A stretch of DNA of 11,642 bases, taken from the NCBI GenBank assembly GCA_004293385.1, contig RDYO01000087.1, positions 1-11,642 of the forward strand, in the 5' to 3' direction. The notes under the pieces are model-generated. The model made no database searches, had not been told where the DNA came from, and worked only from the letters and a program-made list of their open reading frames with translations. Of this stretch, positions 1-6,713 are shown in pieces. How positions within the stretch are numbered: the stretch's first letter is position 1; each line of letters opens with the position of its first letter. This stretch comes from Verrucomicrobiota bacterium (GTDB lineage Bacteria > Verrucomicrobiota > Verrucomicrobiia > Opitutales > UBA953). Position numbers and translations under genes: made by a program.

Positions 1-135
1 CTGCTCAAGCAGGCGCTCGCCGCCGCGGCGGGCAATCGCACGCGCGCCGCGGAGCTCATGGGCATCTCGCGTCGCACCTTGCATCGCAAACTCCTGCAGT
101 GGCCGGAACTCGATCCAGGCCCCGAGACGGCGTGA
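1..135 (+). CDS. C-terminal end of a Fis-type helix-turn-helix regulator (partial)
   Basis: The window opens inside this gene; only its last 44 codons are seen, in frame 1, ending at TGA 133-135. They contain the motif GNRTRAAELMGISRRTLHRK, the Fis-type DNA-binding helix-turn-helix. That motif closes sigma-54-dependent response regulators of the NtrC/ZraR group, where it binds enhancer sites upstream of sigma-54 promoters. The receiver and AAA+ domains that would confirm the family lie outside the window, so a stand-alone Fis-like protein cannot be excluded. The variable tail after the HTH (LQWPELDPGPETA) is more like the end of a response regulator. The stop codon overlaps the GTG start of the next gene in a GTGA overlap, which suggests translational coupling with the PstS-like protein. 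Confidence 0.8.
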   Translation: MLKQALAAAAGNRTRAAELMGISRRTLHRKLLQWPELDPGPETA

Positions 136-968
136 GGCATCTCCTCGGCCTGCTCTTCTTCTGTGCCGCCCAAGGCGCGGACGTGGTCGGCACCGATCTG
201 CTCGACGGGCGTTTCGCGGCGGGCCTGCGCACTGCGGCCGGGCAGGACGCCGCCGATTTCGCGGGCACCCTGCCCGCCCGCCGTGCTTTCGTGGAAGGCC
301 GCGCCGCGGCCGCCATCCTGATGGTGCGTCCTGGCGAAACGGCTCCGGTCGCCGGCGCTCGGGAATTTCGCCTGGCCTCGGCGGTCGTCGTCGTGGCGAC
401 GCACGGGAGCAACCGTATGGAGCAGATCAGCTTCGAGCAGCTCGCCAACGCGTATGCGCGCGACGCCCGCGCGCCGGCGCGCAATTGGAACGATCTTGAA
501 CCGGCCGCGCGTTCGGATCTCATGACGCCGGCGTTGACCTCTCCGCCAGGCACCATGGTGCTCGAGATCTTCCAGGGCCTCGTCCTCGAAGGTCAGCCGT
601 TCCGCCCGGATGTTCGCCTCCGCATCGAGCCGTCCTTGGCAGCCGACCTGCTCGCCGCGCGGGCGGGTAGCATCGTCCTCTTGCCCAAACCCCCGGCCGC
701 CCGCGGCCGGGTCCTTCCGGTCTCCGATGGTCGACCGGGTCGGTCCGCCACCGCCTATGGTCCGGATGAGACCAATGTGCACAATGGCGACTACCCCCTC
801 CAGGTGCCTCTCATCCTTTATGTTCGCCCCGATAAAGTCGCGGCCCTCCGCCCTGCCCTCCGCTGGCTCTGTTCGGATGCGGCGGCCGCCCTGCTTTCCG
901 AGCAAGGTCTGACCCCCGCCCCGGCGGCTGCCCGGACGGCCTTCCTCCAAAGGCTTGACACTCGCTGA
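132..968 (+). CDS. secreted PstS-like (phosphate-type) periplasmic substrate-binding protein
   Basis: This encodes a 278-residue protein. The start chosen is GTG 132, which overlaps the upstream stop (GTGA). From there the protein begins MRHLLGLLFFCAAQGA, a compact signal peptide with a likely signal peptidase I cut after AQGA (residue 16). Starting at GTG 99 would put charged residues in front of the signal, so it is less likely. The mature part reads like the PBP-like fold of phosphate-binding proteins: an ILMVRP strand (residues 62-67), SFEQLANAYA (100-109, the 'gYgQLsn/iF' position of PstS-like proteins), a GTMVLEIFQ segment (140-148) and a closing NVHNGDYPLQVPLILYV hinge strand (215-231). 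Phosphate specificity is inferred from the fold and from the nearby phoB-phoR pair; no transporter permease is present. It could bind phosphate for sensing rather than transport. Confidence 0.7.
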   Translation: MRHLLGLLFFCAAQGADVVGTDLLDGRFAAGLRTAAGQDAADFAGTLPARRAFVEGRAAAAILMVRPGETAPVAGAREFRLASAVVVVATHGSNRMEQISFEQLANAYARDARAPARNWNDLEPAARSDLMTPALTSPPGTMVLEIFQGLVLEGQPFRPDVRLRIEPSLAADLLAARAGSIVLLPKPPAARGRVLPVSDGRPGRSATAYGPDETNVHNGDYPLQVPLILYVRPDKVAALRPALRWLCSDAAAALLSEQGLTPAPAAARTAFLQRLDTR

Positions 969-983
969 GGCGTTTGGTCTGCT
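955..983 (+). promoter_or_regulatory. candidate sigma-70-type promoter for tRNA-Gly
   Basis: A perfect -35 hexamer TTGACA (955-960) overlaps the last codons of the PstS-like gene. Exactly 17 bp downstream is TCTGCT (978-983), which matches the -10 consensus at only three of six positions. Transcription would begin about 5 bp upstream of the tRNA. The -35 and the spacing are good and the -10 is weak, so this is a candidate only. The tRNA could also be read through from the upstream genes. Confidence 0.4.
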
Positions 984-994
984 CCTCGTCCAAC

Positions 995-1069
995 GCGCGC
1001 GTAGCTCAATGGTAGAGTACCACCTTGCCAAGGTGGCTGTTGCTGGTTCAAGTCCAGTCGCGCGCTCCA
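995..1069 (+). tRNA. tRNA-Gly (anticodon GCC), CCA encoded
   Basis: A full cloverleaf can be drawn. The acceptor stem GCGCGCG (995-1001) pairs with CGCGCGC (1059-1065). The D stem GCTC/GAGT has one G-U pair and a 7-nt loop. The anticodon stem CCACC/GGTGG holds loop TTGCCAA with anticodon GCC at 1027-1029. The T stem GCTGG/CCAGT has loop TTCAAGT. The discriminator base is U (1066), typical of bacterial tRNA-Gly, followed by encoded CCA (1067-1069). The acceptor stem is purely alternating G and C. The tRNA decodes GGC and GGU and is not expected to be an MnmE-MnmG substrate, which needs U34. Confidence 0.96.
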
Positions 1070-1085
1070 CTTTAAAAATGGAGCC

Positions 1086-1113
1086 AAAACCCGCCGAAAC
1101 CCGGCGGGTTTTT
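1086..1113 (+). terminator. intrinsic terminator after tRNA-Gly, possibly bidirectional
   Basis: An 11-bp stem (AAAACCCGCCG at 1086-1096 with CGGCGGGTTTT at 1102-1112) encloses a 5-nt loop and runs into a T tract at 1109-1113. On the other strand the same hairpin is followed by four T residues (complement of 1086-1089). It can therefore also end the convergent phoR transcript, whose stop codon is at 1127-1129. Confidence 0.85.
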
Positions 1114-1126
1114 CATTTCGGGAGCG

Positions 1127-2368
1127 TCAGTCGACCCGAGGGATGGTGACGATCACCCGGAGGCCTTTCGGTCGCGCCGGTTCGGCCCCGGCCGAGCCGC
1201 CATGGAGCTCCGCCACCTGGCGGACGATGCTCAGGCCTAGTCCGCTGCCCCCAGCCCGGCGAGATTTGTCGGTCCGGTAGAAACGATCGAAGAGCCTCGG
1301 GAGGTCGGCGTTCGTCACCCCTGCCCCATCGTCTTCGACGCTCAGTTCGGTCCCGTCCGCCGTATCGCGGGTCGCGATCCGGAGCCGCGTCAGGCCGGCG
1401 GCGTGAGCCAGCGCGTTGTCGATCAGGTTCTGGATCAGCCGGCGTGCCTGGATCGGGTCGGCCCCGACGTCCTGCGTCGCCGCCAGGTCCAGGCTGAGCG
1501 TCACGCCGGCCGCCTTGCAGCGGGCGTCGAACTCCGTGGCCACTTCGCGGGCCGCGGCATGCAGCGCGCCGGCTTCGCGGCGGACATCACGGGAAGACTC
1601 CAGGCTCGCCAAGGCGAGCAGGCCTTCGACGAGTCCTTGGAGACGGCCGACGGAATTGACGATCTTCTGCGTGAAGCGCGCGCGGTCTTCGGCCGACATC
1701 GTCGCCTGGTCTTCGGCGAGCGTCTCCGCGTAGCCGCGGAGGATCGTCACCGGCGTCCGGAGGTCGTGCGACACGTTCGTGACGAAGTCGCGCTCCATCG
1801 CCTGCAGGCGCTTCAGCGCGGTCACGTCCGCCAGCACGAAGATCGCGGCGCCCGGACCGAACGCTTCCGGGTCGGTGCGCGCGCCGGCGGCCTGCAGCCA
1901 GACGTCGGCCAACGGCGCGCGGTTGAGGAGCAGCGTGGCGCGCGCGTCGCCTTCGTCGCGTACGCGCCGGATCAGTTCGATGAAGTCCGCGCTGCGGACG
2001 AGCGGCACCACCGGTCCGCCGACATCTTCTTCGGCGAGACCGAAGAGCGCCGCCGCCGCGGGGTTCGCGAGACGCAGGCGGTCCTGCGCGTCGACGACGA
2101 GTACGGCGTCGGTGAGCGGCGCCAGCAGCGCCTCGATGCGCCGCCCGGCGGCGGCGCGGATCTCACCTTCGTTCTCGGCGCGGCCTTCGATCGCGATGAA
2201 CAGTTCTTCCAGGCGCAGCTTGCGCACCAGCCAGCCTTGCGGCCGCGGGCCGGCGTCCGCGGCGAGCAGCGTGCGGCGCGCCCAGCGTACGTGCGCGGCG
2301 ATGGTGGCGAAGCCCCAGACGGCGCCCGCGCCGAGCGCGAACAGGAGCAGCCAAGGGAGCCAGGTCAT
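1127..2368 (-). CDS. phoR: PhoR-type sensor histidine kinase
   Basis: This encodes a 413-residue membrane-anchored histidine kinase that would phosphorylate the PhoB-type regulator encoded just upstream. One hydrophobic segment is visible (residues 3-26), with no periplasmic sensor domain. This is the usual arrangement in PhoR, which is thought to sense through the Pst/PhoU complex. A PAS domain follows (about 78-185, LTDAVLVVDAQDRLRLANP). The H box is FVTNVSHDLRTP with phosphoacceptor His201. The N box is RRLIQNLIDNALAHA (309-323). The G boxes are EDDGAGV (345-351) and GGSGLGLSIV (373-382). All catalytic motifs are intact. The gene lies 49 bp after phoB, almost certainly in one transcript. 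No Shine-Dalgarno sequence precedes the ATG. The name rests on the PAS-HK layout and the neighbour; another OmpR-family partner kinase is possible. Confidence 0.85.
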   Translation of the reverse strand: MTWLPWLLLFALGAGAVWGFATIAAHVRWARRTLLAADAGPRPQGWLVRKLRLEELFIAIEGRAENEGEIRAAAGRRIEALLAPLTDAVLVVDAQDRLRLANPAAAALFGLAEEDVGGPVVPLVRSADFIELIRRVRDEGDARATLLLNRAPLADVWLQAAGARTDPEAFGPGAAIFVLADVTALKRLQAMERDFVTNVSHDLRTPVTILRGYAETLAEDQATMSAEDRARFTQKIVNSVGRLQGLVEGLLALASLESSRDVRREAGALHAAAREVATEFDARCKAAGVTLSLDLAATQDVGADPIQARRLIQNLIDNALAHAAGLTRLRIATRDTADGTELSVEDDGAGVTNADLPRLFDRFYRTDKSRRAGGSGLGLSIVRQVAELHGGSAGAEPARPKGLRVIVTIPRVD

Positions 2369-2417
2369 CGGCTTCGGATGCTGTCGTCGTCGCGAGGACG
2401 CGCGAGCGCAAAGCGGT

Positions 2418-3113
2418 TCAGCCGTTCACGCGGTAACCGACGCCGCGCACCGTATCGATCACGTCGCCGGCCGGCCCGAGCTTCTCGCGGAGGCGGCGCA
2501 CGTGCGTGTCCACCGTGCGCGTCTCGAGGTCAGGCGAATAATTCCAGACGTCGGCGAGCAGCTCTTCACGCGACTGCACCCTGCCCTTCCGCTCGAGGAG
2601 CAGGCGGAGCAGTTTGAATTCGGTCGCCGTCAGGTCGACGGGCTTGCCCGCCGCGGTCACTTCATGCCGTTCGATGTCGAGGAGCAGCGCGCCGGCGGCG
2701 AGACGTGTCGACGGCTTGGCCGCCGCGGACTTCGCGCGACGCAGGAGCGCCTGGGCGCGGAGCATCAGCTCGCGCGTGTCGAAAGGCTTGGTGACGTAGT
2801 CGTCGGCGCCCGACTCGAGGCCTTTGACCTTGTCGGCCGTCTCACCCTTGGCCGTGAGGAAGATCACGGGGGTGTCCTGAAGGAGCGCGTCGGCGCGGAC
2901 CATGCGGAGGAGCTGCACGCCGGTGAGTTCGGGCATCATCACGTCGAGGATGATCAGGTCCGGGCGGAAATCCCGCGCCAGGCCGATGGCCCGCAGCGGG
3001 TCGTTGAGCGTCCGGATGGCGTAGCCCGCCTGCTTGAACTTATAGTCCAAGAGCTCGGTGACGTCGGCTTCGTCGTCGACGATCAAGATGCGCTTGAGAT
3101 GTTCGGCGTCCAT
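2418..3113 (-). CDS. phoB: PhoB-type response regulator (OmpR/PhoB family)
   Basis: This encodes a 231-residue response regulator. The receiver domain (about 7-120) has the acidic pair Asp13-Asp14, phosphoacceptor Asp57 (LIILDVMMP), Thr87 and Lys109 in DDYVTKPF. The C-terminal winged helix (about 135-230) carries LTATEFKLLRLLLE, the recognition segment ETRTVDTHVRRLREKLG and the closing VRGVGYRVNG, all typical of PhoB/OmpR. It would activate or repress phosphate-starvation genes by binding paired Pho boxes. No convincing Pho-box direct repeat was recognised here, but an inverted repeat (3161-3189) lies 48 bp upstream of the start. It is the first gene of the phoB-phoR pair. The start ATG at 3113 matches the family's usual N-terminus. 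Confidence 0.88.
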   Translation of the reverse strand: MDAEHLKRILIVDDEADVTELLDYKFKQAGYAIRTLNDPLRAIGLARDFRPDLIILDVMMPELTGVQLLRMVRADALLQDTPVIFLTAKGETADKVKGLESGADDYVTKPFDTRELMLRAQALLRRAKSAAAKPSTRLAAGALLLDIERHEVTAAGKPVDLTATEFKLLRLLLERKGRVQSREELLADVWNYSPDLETRTVDTHVRRLREKLGPAGDVIDTVRGVGYRVNG

Positions 3114-3160
3114 GGGTGCGCCCCTACATAAGAGAACCCTGTTCCTAAGCGCCAGAGTTA

Positions 3161-3189
3161 GGTGTCAATGATGGCGGTCGCGTGACACC
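3161..3189. repeat. 7-bp inverted repeat upstream of phoB (possible operator)
   Basis: GGTGTCA (3161-3167) and TGACACC (3183-3189) form a perfect inverted repeat with a 15-bp spacer. The half-sites are centred 22 bp apart, about two helical turns. A smaller inverted repeat, CCTAA (3144-3148) with TTAGG (3158-3162), overlaps it. On the phoB strand the element includes TTGACA, a -35-like hexamer, but no good -10 follows at 16-18 bp. Position and symmetry suggest a regulator-binding site; the protein is unknown. Confidence 0.35.
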
Positions 3190-3196
3190 ATCCCTT

Positions 3197-3238
3197 TAAA
3201 CACATAAGTACATCACTATCAATAGTTTATGTAGTTTA
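3197..3238. repeat. AT-rich nested inverted repeat
   Basis: Within the AT-rich stretch between phoB and mnmG, TAAAC-ACATAA (3197-3207) pairs with TTATGT-A-GTTTA (3227-3238), with one bulged base. The loop holds a second small palindrome, ACTAT-CA-ATAGT (3215-3226). The composition is strikingly AT-rich against the surrounding genes. It may be a promoter region or protein-binding site for phoB, or a structured RNA 3' of mnmG. No DnaA-box consensus was seen in it. Confidence 0.35.
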
Positions 3239-3283
3239 GAAACACGACCGTCACACCGTGCGGCCACAATCTTTACATAGGGG

Positions 3284-3299
3284 TGTTCCACGTGGAACA
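3284..3299. other. parS: parS centromere-like site 1, in a perfect 24-bp palindrome
   Basis: The 16-mer TGTTCCACGTGGAACA is a perfect palindrome and matches the conserved bacterial parS consensus bound by ParB. It is extended on both sides by GGGG/CCCC, giving a perfect palindrome from 3280 to 3303. It lies 27 bp downstream of the mnmG stop. ParB loads here and spreads along DNA for origin segregation. The palindrome could also form a hairpin in the mnmG transcript, but no T tract follows, so terminator function is unlikely. The exact core recurs at 4459-4474, which strongly supports the parS reading. Confidence 0.88.
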
Positions 3300-3329
3300 C
3301 CCCCCTTCCCTACCCTCATCCTCTCGCTC

Positions 3330-5210
3330 TTACTTAGAGCGGAAAAGGACCATCAGCAGCGAGATGTCGGCCGGGTTCACCCCGCTGATCCGGCTGGCCT
3401 GACCCAGGGTCTTGGGCTGGATGCTGTGGAGTTTCTGACGGGCTTCGATTCGCAGGCCGTAGGCTTTTAGAAAATCAAAGCCTTCAGGCACCTTAAAGGA
3501 GTCCAGGTCGTGAAGTTTGCGGGCGTTGCGCGTTTCGCGCTCCAAATAGCCGCGGTATTTGACGCGGTACATCACTTCGGCCTGAACTTCCGGCGCTTCG
3601 GCCAGGAATGTCGGCGGCAAGTCCTTGGGGGTCGAATCCCAATTACGGCGGATGACATCACCCGCGATCCCGCCCGGAATCGCCAGCTTCTCGAGGTATT
3701 CTATCCAATGGGAGACTTTCTGGGCTTTGGCCTGAATCCGGGATAGACGATCAGGCGGCACGAGGCCGAATTCGGCGATTTTGTCCTTAAGGCGCAGTTC
3801 AGCGCTGCCGTGGTTGAACAAAAGGCGGAATTCAGCCCGGCTGGTGAACATCCGGTAAGGCTCCTGGGTGCCTTTGGTCACTAGGTCATCAATCAGGACC
3901 CCGATATAGGCTTCGTCGCGGCCTAGGACCATGGGAGTCTGGCCTTTGACCTTGCAGGCGGCATTGACCCCGGCAACCAGGCCTTGGGCGGCGGCTTCCT
4001 CATATCCAGAGGTGCCGTTGATCTGGCCGGCAAAGAAGAGGGCATCCACCTTTTTGGACTCTAGGGTGGGGTAGAGTTGGGTCGGGGGTGCGAAATCGTA
4101 CTCCACGGCATAGGCCGGGCGTAGCATGACGGCTTTCTCCAATCCAGGCACCGAAGCCAGCATCTGTAGCTGGACGGTAAAGGGCAGGGAGGTGGACAAG
4201 CCGTTAATATACCATTCGTCGGTATTCCGGCCCTCGGGCTCGAGGTAGAGCTTGTGGGCATCCTTATCCGAGAACTTCACGAACTTGTCCTCGATGGAGG
4301 GGCAGTAGCGCGGACCGACCCCGGTGATCTCGCCTCCATAGAGGGGAGAGAGGTGGAGGTTCTCCTGCACGATCTTACCCGTCGCCCCCGTGGCCTCGGT
4401 CATCCAACAGGAAACCTGGTCACTCCCGGGCGCCCATCCAGGGAGGCGTTCACCCGCTTGTTCCACGTGGAACAAATCAGTTTGCTGACGGGTGTCGTGG
4501 AAGGCGAAAAGGGTAGGGGAGGCGTCGCCCGGCTGCTCCTCGCACTTACTAAAATCGATGGACGAACCGAGGATGCGCGGAGGGGTTCCGGTCTTCAGTC
4601 TCTGGAGTTCAATACCAGCCTCTAAGAAACTGGCTGACAATGACTTAGCACTAAAATCGCCCAGCCGACCGCCCTCGGTTTTATTCGCTCCGATGTGCAT
4701 CAGGCCGCGCAAGAAAGTACCCGTGGTCACGACCACGGTCTTACCGTGGAAATCGAGGTCCAGGTTGGTCTGCACGCCGACGACCGCCCCGGCCTTGAAG
4801 ATCAGGCCGGTGACCTGGGCCTGGAAGATGGTCAGTCCTTCCTGCAGCTCGCAGAGGTGCTTCATCCGGAACTGGTACGCCTTCTTATCACACTGGGCGC
4901 GGGGGGCCTGGACGGCCGGACCCTTGGAGGAGTTGAGGAGGCGGAACTGGATTCCGGTGACGTCGGCGGTCAGGCCCATCTCACCCCCGAGGGCATCGAT
5001 CTCCCGGACGATGTGCCCCTTGGCCTGCCCCCCGATGGCGGGGTTGCAGCTCATCTGGGCGATGGTGTCGACGTTGCCCGTCAGGAGCAGGACGTCCACG
5101 CCCATGCGGGCCGCGGCCAGGGCGGCTTCCACGCCGGCATGGCCGGCCCCGCAGACGATGACGTCATAGGGGCGGTCGGGCCCGAGGCGGATTTGTTTGT
5201 GAGGTCGCAT
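3330..5210 (-). CDS. mnmG: tRNA uridine-5-carboxymethylaminomethyl(34) synthesis enzyme MnmG (GidA)
   Basis: This encodes a 626-residue FAD protein, the usual length for MnmG. With MnmE it installs the (carboxymethyl)aminomethyl group at C5 of wobble U34 in tRNAs, using methylene-tetrahydrofolate, GTP and FAD. Visible motifs are the FAD-binding GAGHAG (21-26) within VIVCGAGHAGVEAALAAARMG, the family signature CNPAIGGQAKGHIVREIDAL (55-74), RYCPSIEDK (301-309), GQINGTSGYEEAAAQG (395-410) and TSRAEFRLLFNHG (456-468). The start chosen is ATG 5210, which has a GGGAG ribosome-binding site 5 bp upstream. An alternative GTG at 5237 overlaps the mnmE stop and would add 9 residues. Between FAFHD (235-239) and VSCWM (266-270) the chain is longer than I recall for the E. 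coli protein. That insertion holds LFHVEQ (246-251), encoded by a parS site. The gene seems somewhat less GC-rich than mnmE. Confidence 0.97.
   Translation of the reverse strand: MRPHKQIRLGPDRPYDVIVCGAGHAGVEAALAAARMGVDVLLLTGNVDTIAQMSCNPAIGGQAKGHIVREIDALGGEMGLTADVTGIQFRLLNSSKGPAVQAPRAQCDKKAYQFRMKHLCELQEGLTIFQAQVTGLIFKAGAVVGVQTNLDLDFHGKTVVVTTGTFLRGLMHIGANKTEGGRLGDFSAKSLSASFLEAGIELQRLKTGTPPRILGSSIDFSKCEEQPGDASPTLFAFHDTRQQTDLFHVEQAGERLPGWAPGSDQVSCWMTEATGATGKIVQENLHLSPLYGGEITGVGPRYCPSIEDKFVKFSDKDAHKLYLEPEGRNTDEWYINGLSTSLPFTVQLQMLASVPGLEKAVMLRPAYAVEYDFAPPTQLYPTLESKKVDALFFAGQINGTSGYEEAAAQGLVAGVNAACKVKGQTPMVLGRDEAYIGVLIDDLVTKGTQEPYRMFTSRAEFRLLFNHGSAELRLKDKIAEFGLVPPDRLSRIQAKAQKVSHWIEYLEKLAIPGGIAGDVIRRNWDSTPKDLPPTFLAEAPEVQAEVMYRVKYRGYLERETRNARKLHDLDSFKVPEGFDFLKAYGLRIEARQKLHSIQPKTLGQASRISGVNPADISLLMVLFRSK
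4459..4474. other. parS: parS centromere-like site 2, inside mnmG
   Basis: This is the same 16-mer as at 3284 (TGTTCCACGTGGAACA), here extended to an 18-bp perfect palindrome (4458-4475). It is read in frame on the minus strand as Leu-Phe-His-Val-Glu-Gln, residues 246-251 of MnmG. The two sites are 1175 bp apart. A chance second copy of a specific 16-mer in a window this short is very unlikely. ParB sites within coding genes near the origin are well known in many bacteria. Confidence 0.88.
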
Positions 5211-5215
5211 AGGCG

Positions 5216-5220
5216 CTCCC
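5216..5220 (-). promoter_or_regulatory. ribosome-binding site deciding the mnmG start
   Basis: On the minus strand GGGAG is followed by CGCCT and then ATG (5210-5208), a 5-nt spacing. It is one of the few convincing Shine-Dalgarno sequences in the window and favours ATG 5210 over the GTG at 5237. It lies immediately downstream of the mnmE stop codon. Confidence 0.6.
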
Positions 5221-5233
5221 TCACCGGAGGGAA

Positions 5234-6592
5234 TCACTTACCTATGCAGAAGGAAGCAAAGAGCTTGTCCAGCATACGCTCATTATCGATGCGTCCGACG
5301 ATCTCCCCCAGGGCGTCCAGGGCGGCCCGGGCCTGGGCGGCCGCCAGTTCGGTCTGGATCGGGGCCTTCAGGTGGCCGACGGCCTCGGTCAGGGCGACCG
5401 CCGCCCGGGCCATGGCCTCGGCGTGGCGGACCGACACGACGAGCTCTTCGGCGCCCGGGGCGATCTCCTGGGTGATCAGGAAATCGCCGAGCTTCGCGCG
5501 CAGCTTCTCGGCGTCGCGGCCATCCAGGAGGCAGGCCGACAGCTTCGTGAGCCGCGGCAGGAAATCTTTCTGCGCGGGGTGTGCGGGCAGGTCGGCCTTG
5601 TTCGCGACGACGAGCGTGCGCGCGGGGTCGAGCAATGCGACGAGATCCGCGGGCAGGGCAGGGGGCTCGGCCGAAGCGTCGACGACGAGCAGGAGGAGGT
5701 GCGCGCCGCGCGCCTGTTCGAGCGAGCGCGTCATGCCGAGGTTCTCGAGCGTCGAACCCCCGTCGCGCAGGCCGGCGGTGTCGATCGCGGTGACGGCGAG
5801 CGGCAGGCCGGCGACGGGCGCTTCGAGGTAGTCGCGCGTGGTGCCGGCTTCCGGGCTCACGATCGCCCGCTCGGCGCCGGTCAGCGCGTTGAGCAGGCTC
5901 GACTTGCCGGCGTTCGGCGCGCCGACGACGGCCACGCGCAGGCCGGCCCGCAGGGCGCCGTCGTGCTTCGCCGTGCGGGCGTAAGCGGAAAGTTCTGACG
6001 CAATTTCAGCCAAGCGGGCCGCAGGGCCGCGCGGATCCTCCGGCGGGAGGTCTTCCTCGGGGAAATCGATGTGCGCCTCGAGTTCGGCGAGGACCTGCAG
6101 CGTGCGGTCGCTCCAGCGGGCGACGTGCCGGCCGAGCTCGCCGGCGAGCATGCGCCGCGCCGAGGCGAGCGCGCGTTCGGAGCTGGCGTGGATCAGGTCC
6201 GCGACGGCTTCGGCCTGCGTCAGGTCGATGCGTCCGGCGAGGTACGAGCGACGCGTGAACTCGCCGGGTTCGGCGAGGCGGCCGCCGCGCGCGAGGCAGT
6301 CTTCCGTGATCCGGCGCACGAGCAGCGGATTCCCATGGCAGGTGATCTCGAGCGAGTCGTTGCCGGTGAACGAACGGCCGGCGGACCAGAGCACGGCCAC
6401 GACCTGGTCGATCGGCGCGCCCGTCTGGTCGCGCCAGATGCCGAGCGTCGAAGTCTTCTCCGCGGGGGGTGACTTGCGGCCGAGCGCGGCGGTCGCGATG
6501 GACGCGGCGAGCGGTCCGTCGACGCGGACGATCGCCAGAGCCGAGCGGCCCGCAGGAGTCGCGGCGGCGACGATGGTCTCGGTGACGGACAT
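5234..6592 (-). CDS. mnmE: tRNA modification GTPase MnmE (TrmE)
   Basis: This encodes a 452-residue GTPase, partner of MnmG in U34 modification of tRNA. The N-terminal tetrahydrofolate-binding domain begins ETIVAAATPAGRSALAIVRV (residues 4-23) and includes GEFTRRSYLAGRIDLTQAEA (110-129). The inserted G domain has P-loop GAPNAGKS (224-231), G2 GTTRDY (250-255), G3 DTAGL (271-275) and G4 NKAD (331-334). The protein ends with the invariant CIGK motif (449-452) whose cysteine is catalytic. The start was placed at ATG 6592 by alignment with the family N-terminus; a longer frame reaching to 6709 would add 39 unrelated residues. There is no clear Shine-Dalgarno sequence. The TGA stop overlaps a GTG in the mnmG frame, so the two genes are translationally close. 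The gene is divergent from the lysA-like gene across a 121-bp gap. A 6-bp hairpin in that gap (GGGCGG 6679-6684 with CCGCCC 6697-6702) is weak. Confidence 0.97.
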   Translation of the reverse strand: MSVTETIVAAATPAGRSALAIVRVDGPLAASIATAALGRKSPPAEKTSTLGIWRDQTGAPIDQVVAVLWSAGRSFTGNDSLEITCHGNPLLVRRITEDCLARGGRLAEPGEFTRRSYLAGRIDLTQAEAVADLIHASSERALASARRMLAGELGRHVARWSDRTLQVLAELEAHIDFPEEDLPPEDPRGPAARLAEIASELSAYARTAKHDGALRAGLRVAVVGAPNAGKSSLLNALTGAERAIVSPEAGTTRDYLEAPVAGLPLAVTAIDTAGLRDGGSTLENLGMTRSLEQARGAHLLLLVVDASAEPPALPADLVALLDPARTLVVANKADLPAHPAQKDFLPRLTKLSACLLDGRDAEKLRAKLGDFLITQEIAPGAEELVVSVRHAEAMARAAVALTEAVGHLKAPIQTELAAAQARAALDALGEIVGRIDNERMLDKLFASFCIGK

Positions 6593-6713
6593 GGGAAGGC
6601 GTGAGCCGAGGTCATCCCAAGGGGCGAGGGGAGGGGAGGCAAGCGGTGTCATACGTCCGCAAAAAGGCTGGAAGGGAAGGGCGGGCCTGCCAAAGTCCGC
6701 CCGAGACACTCCC

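Noticed and set aside
955..1149. Small plus-strand frame covering the tRNA-Gly.
   Set aside because: It reads straight through a complete tRNA and its terminator.
2498..2505. A further CACGTG core within phoB.
   Set aside because: Only the central six bases match; the flanks lack the TGTTC/GAACA needed for parS.
1403..3131. Long plus-strand frames antisense to phoR and phoB.
   Set aside because: Their translations are Arg/Ala/Ser-rich shadows without motifs, whereas the minus strand carries intact kinase and regulator motifs.
3114..3329. Possible origin of replication next to parS.
   Set aside because: The stretch is AT-rich, but no cluster of DnaA-box consensus sequences (TTATCCACA or its complement) was seen and dnaA, dnaN and parAB are absent.
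5211..5237. GTG at 5237 as the mnmG start, overlapping the mnmE stop.
   Set aside because: It is possible, but ATG 5210 has a clear GGGAG at 5-nt spacing and gives an N-terminus closer to the family, so it was preferred.
6593..6709. An N-terminal extension of MnmE of 39 residues.
   Set aside because: The extra residues do not resemble the family, while the protein from ATG 6592 aligns from its first residues.
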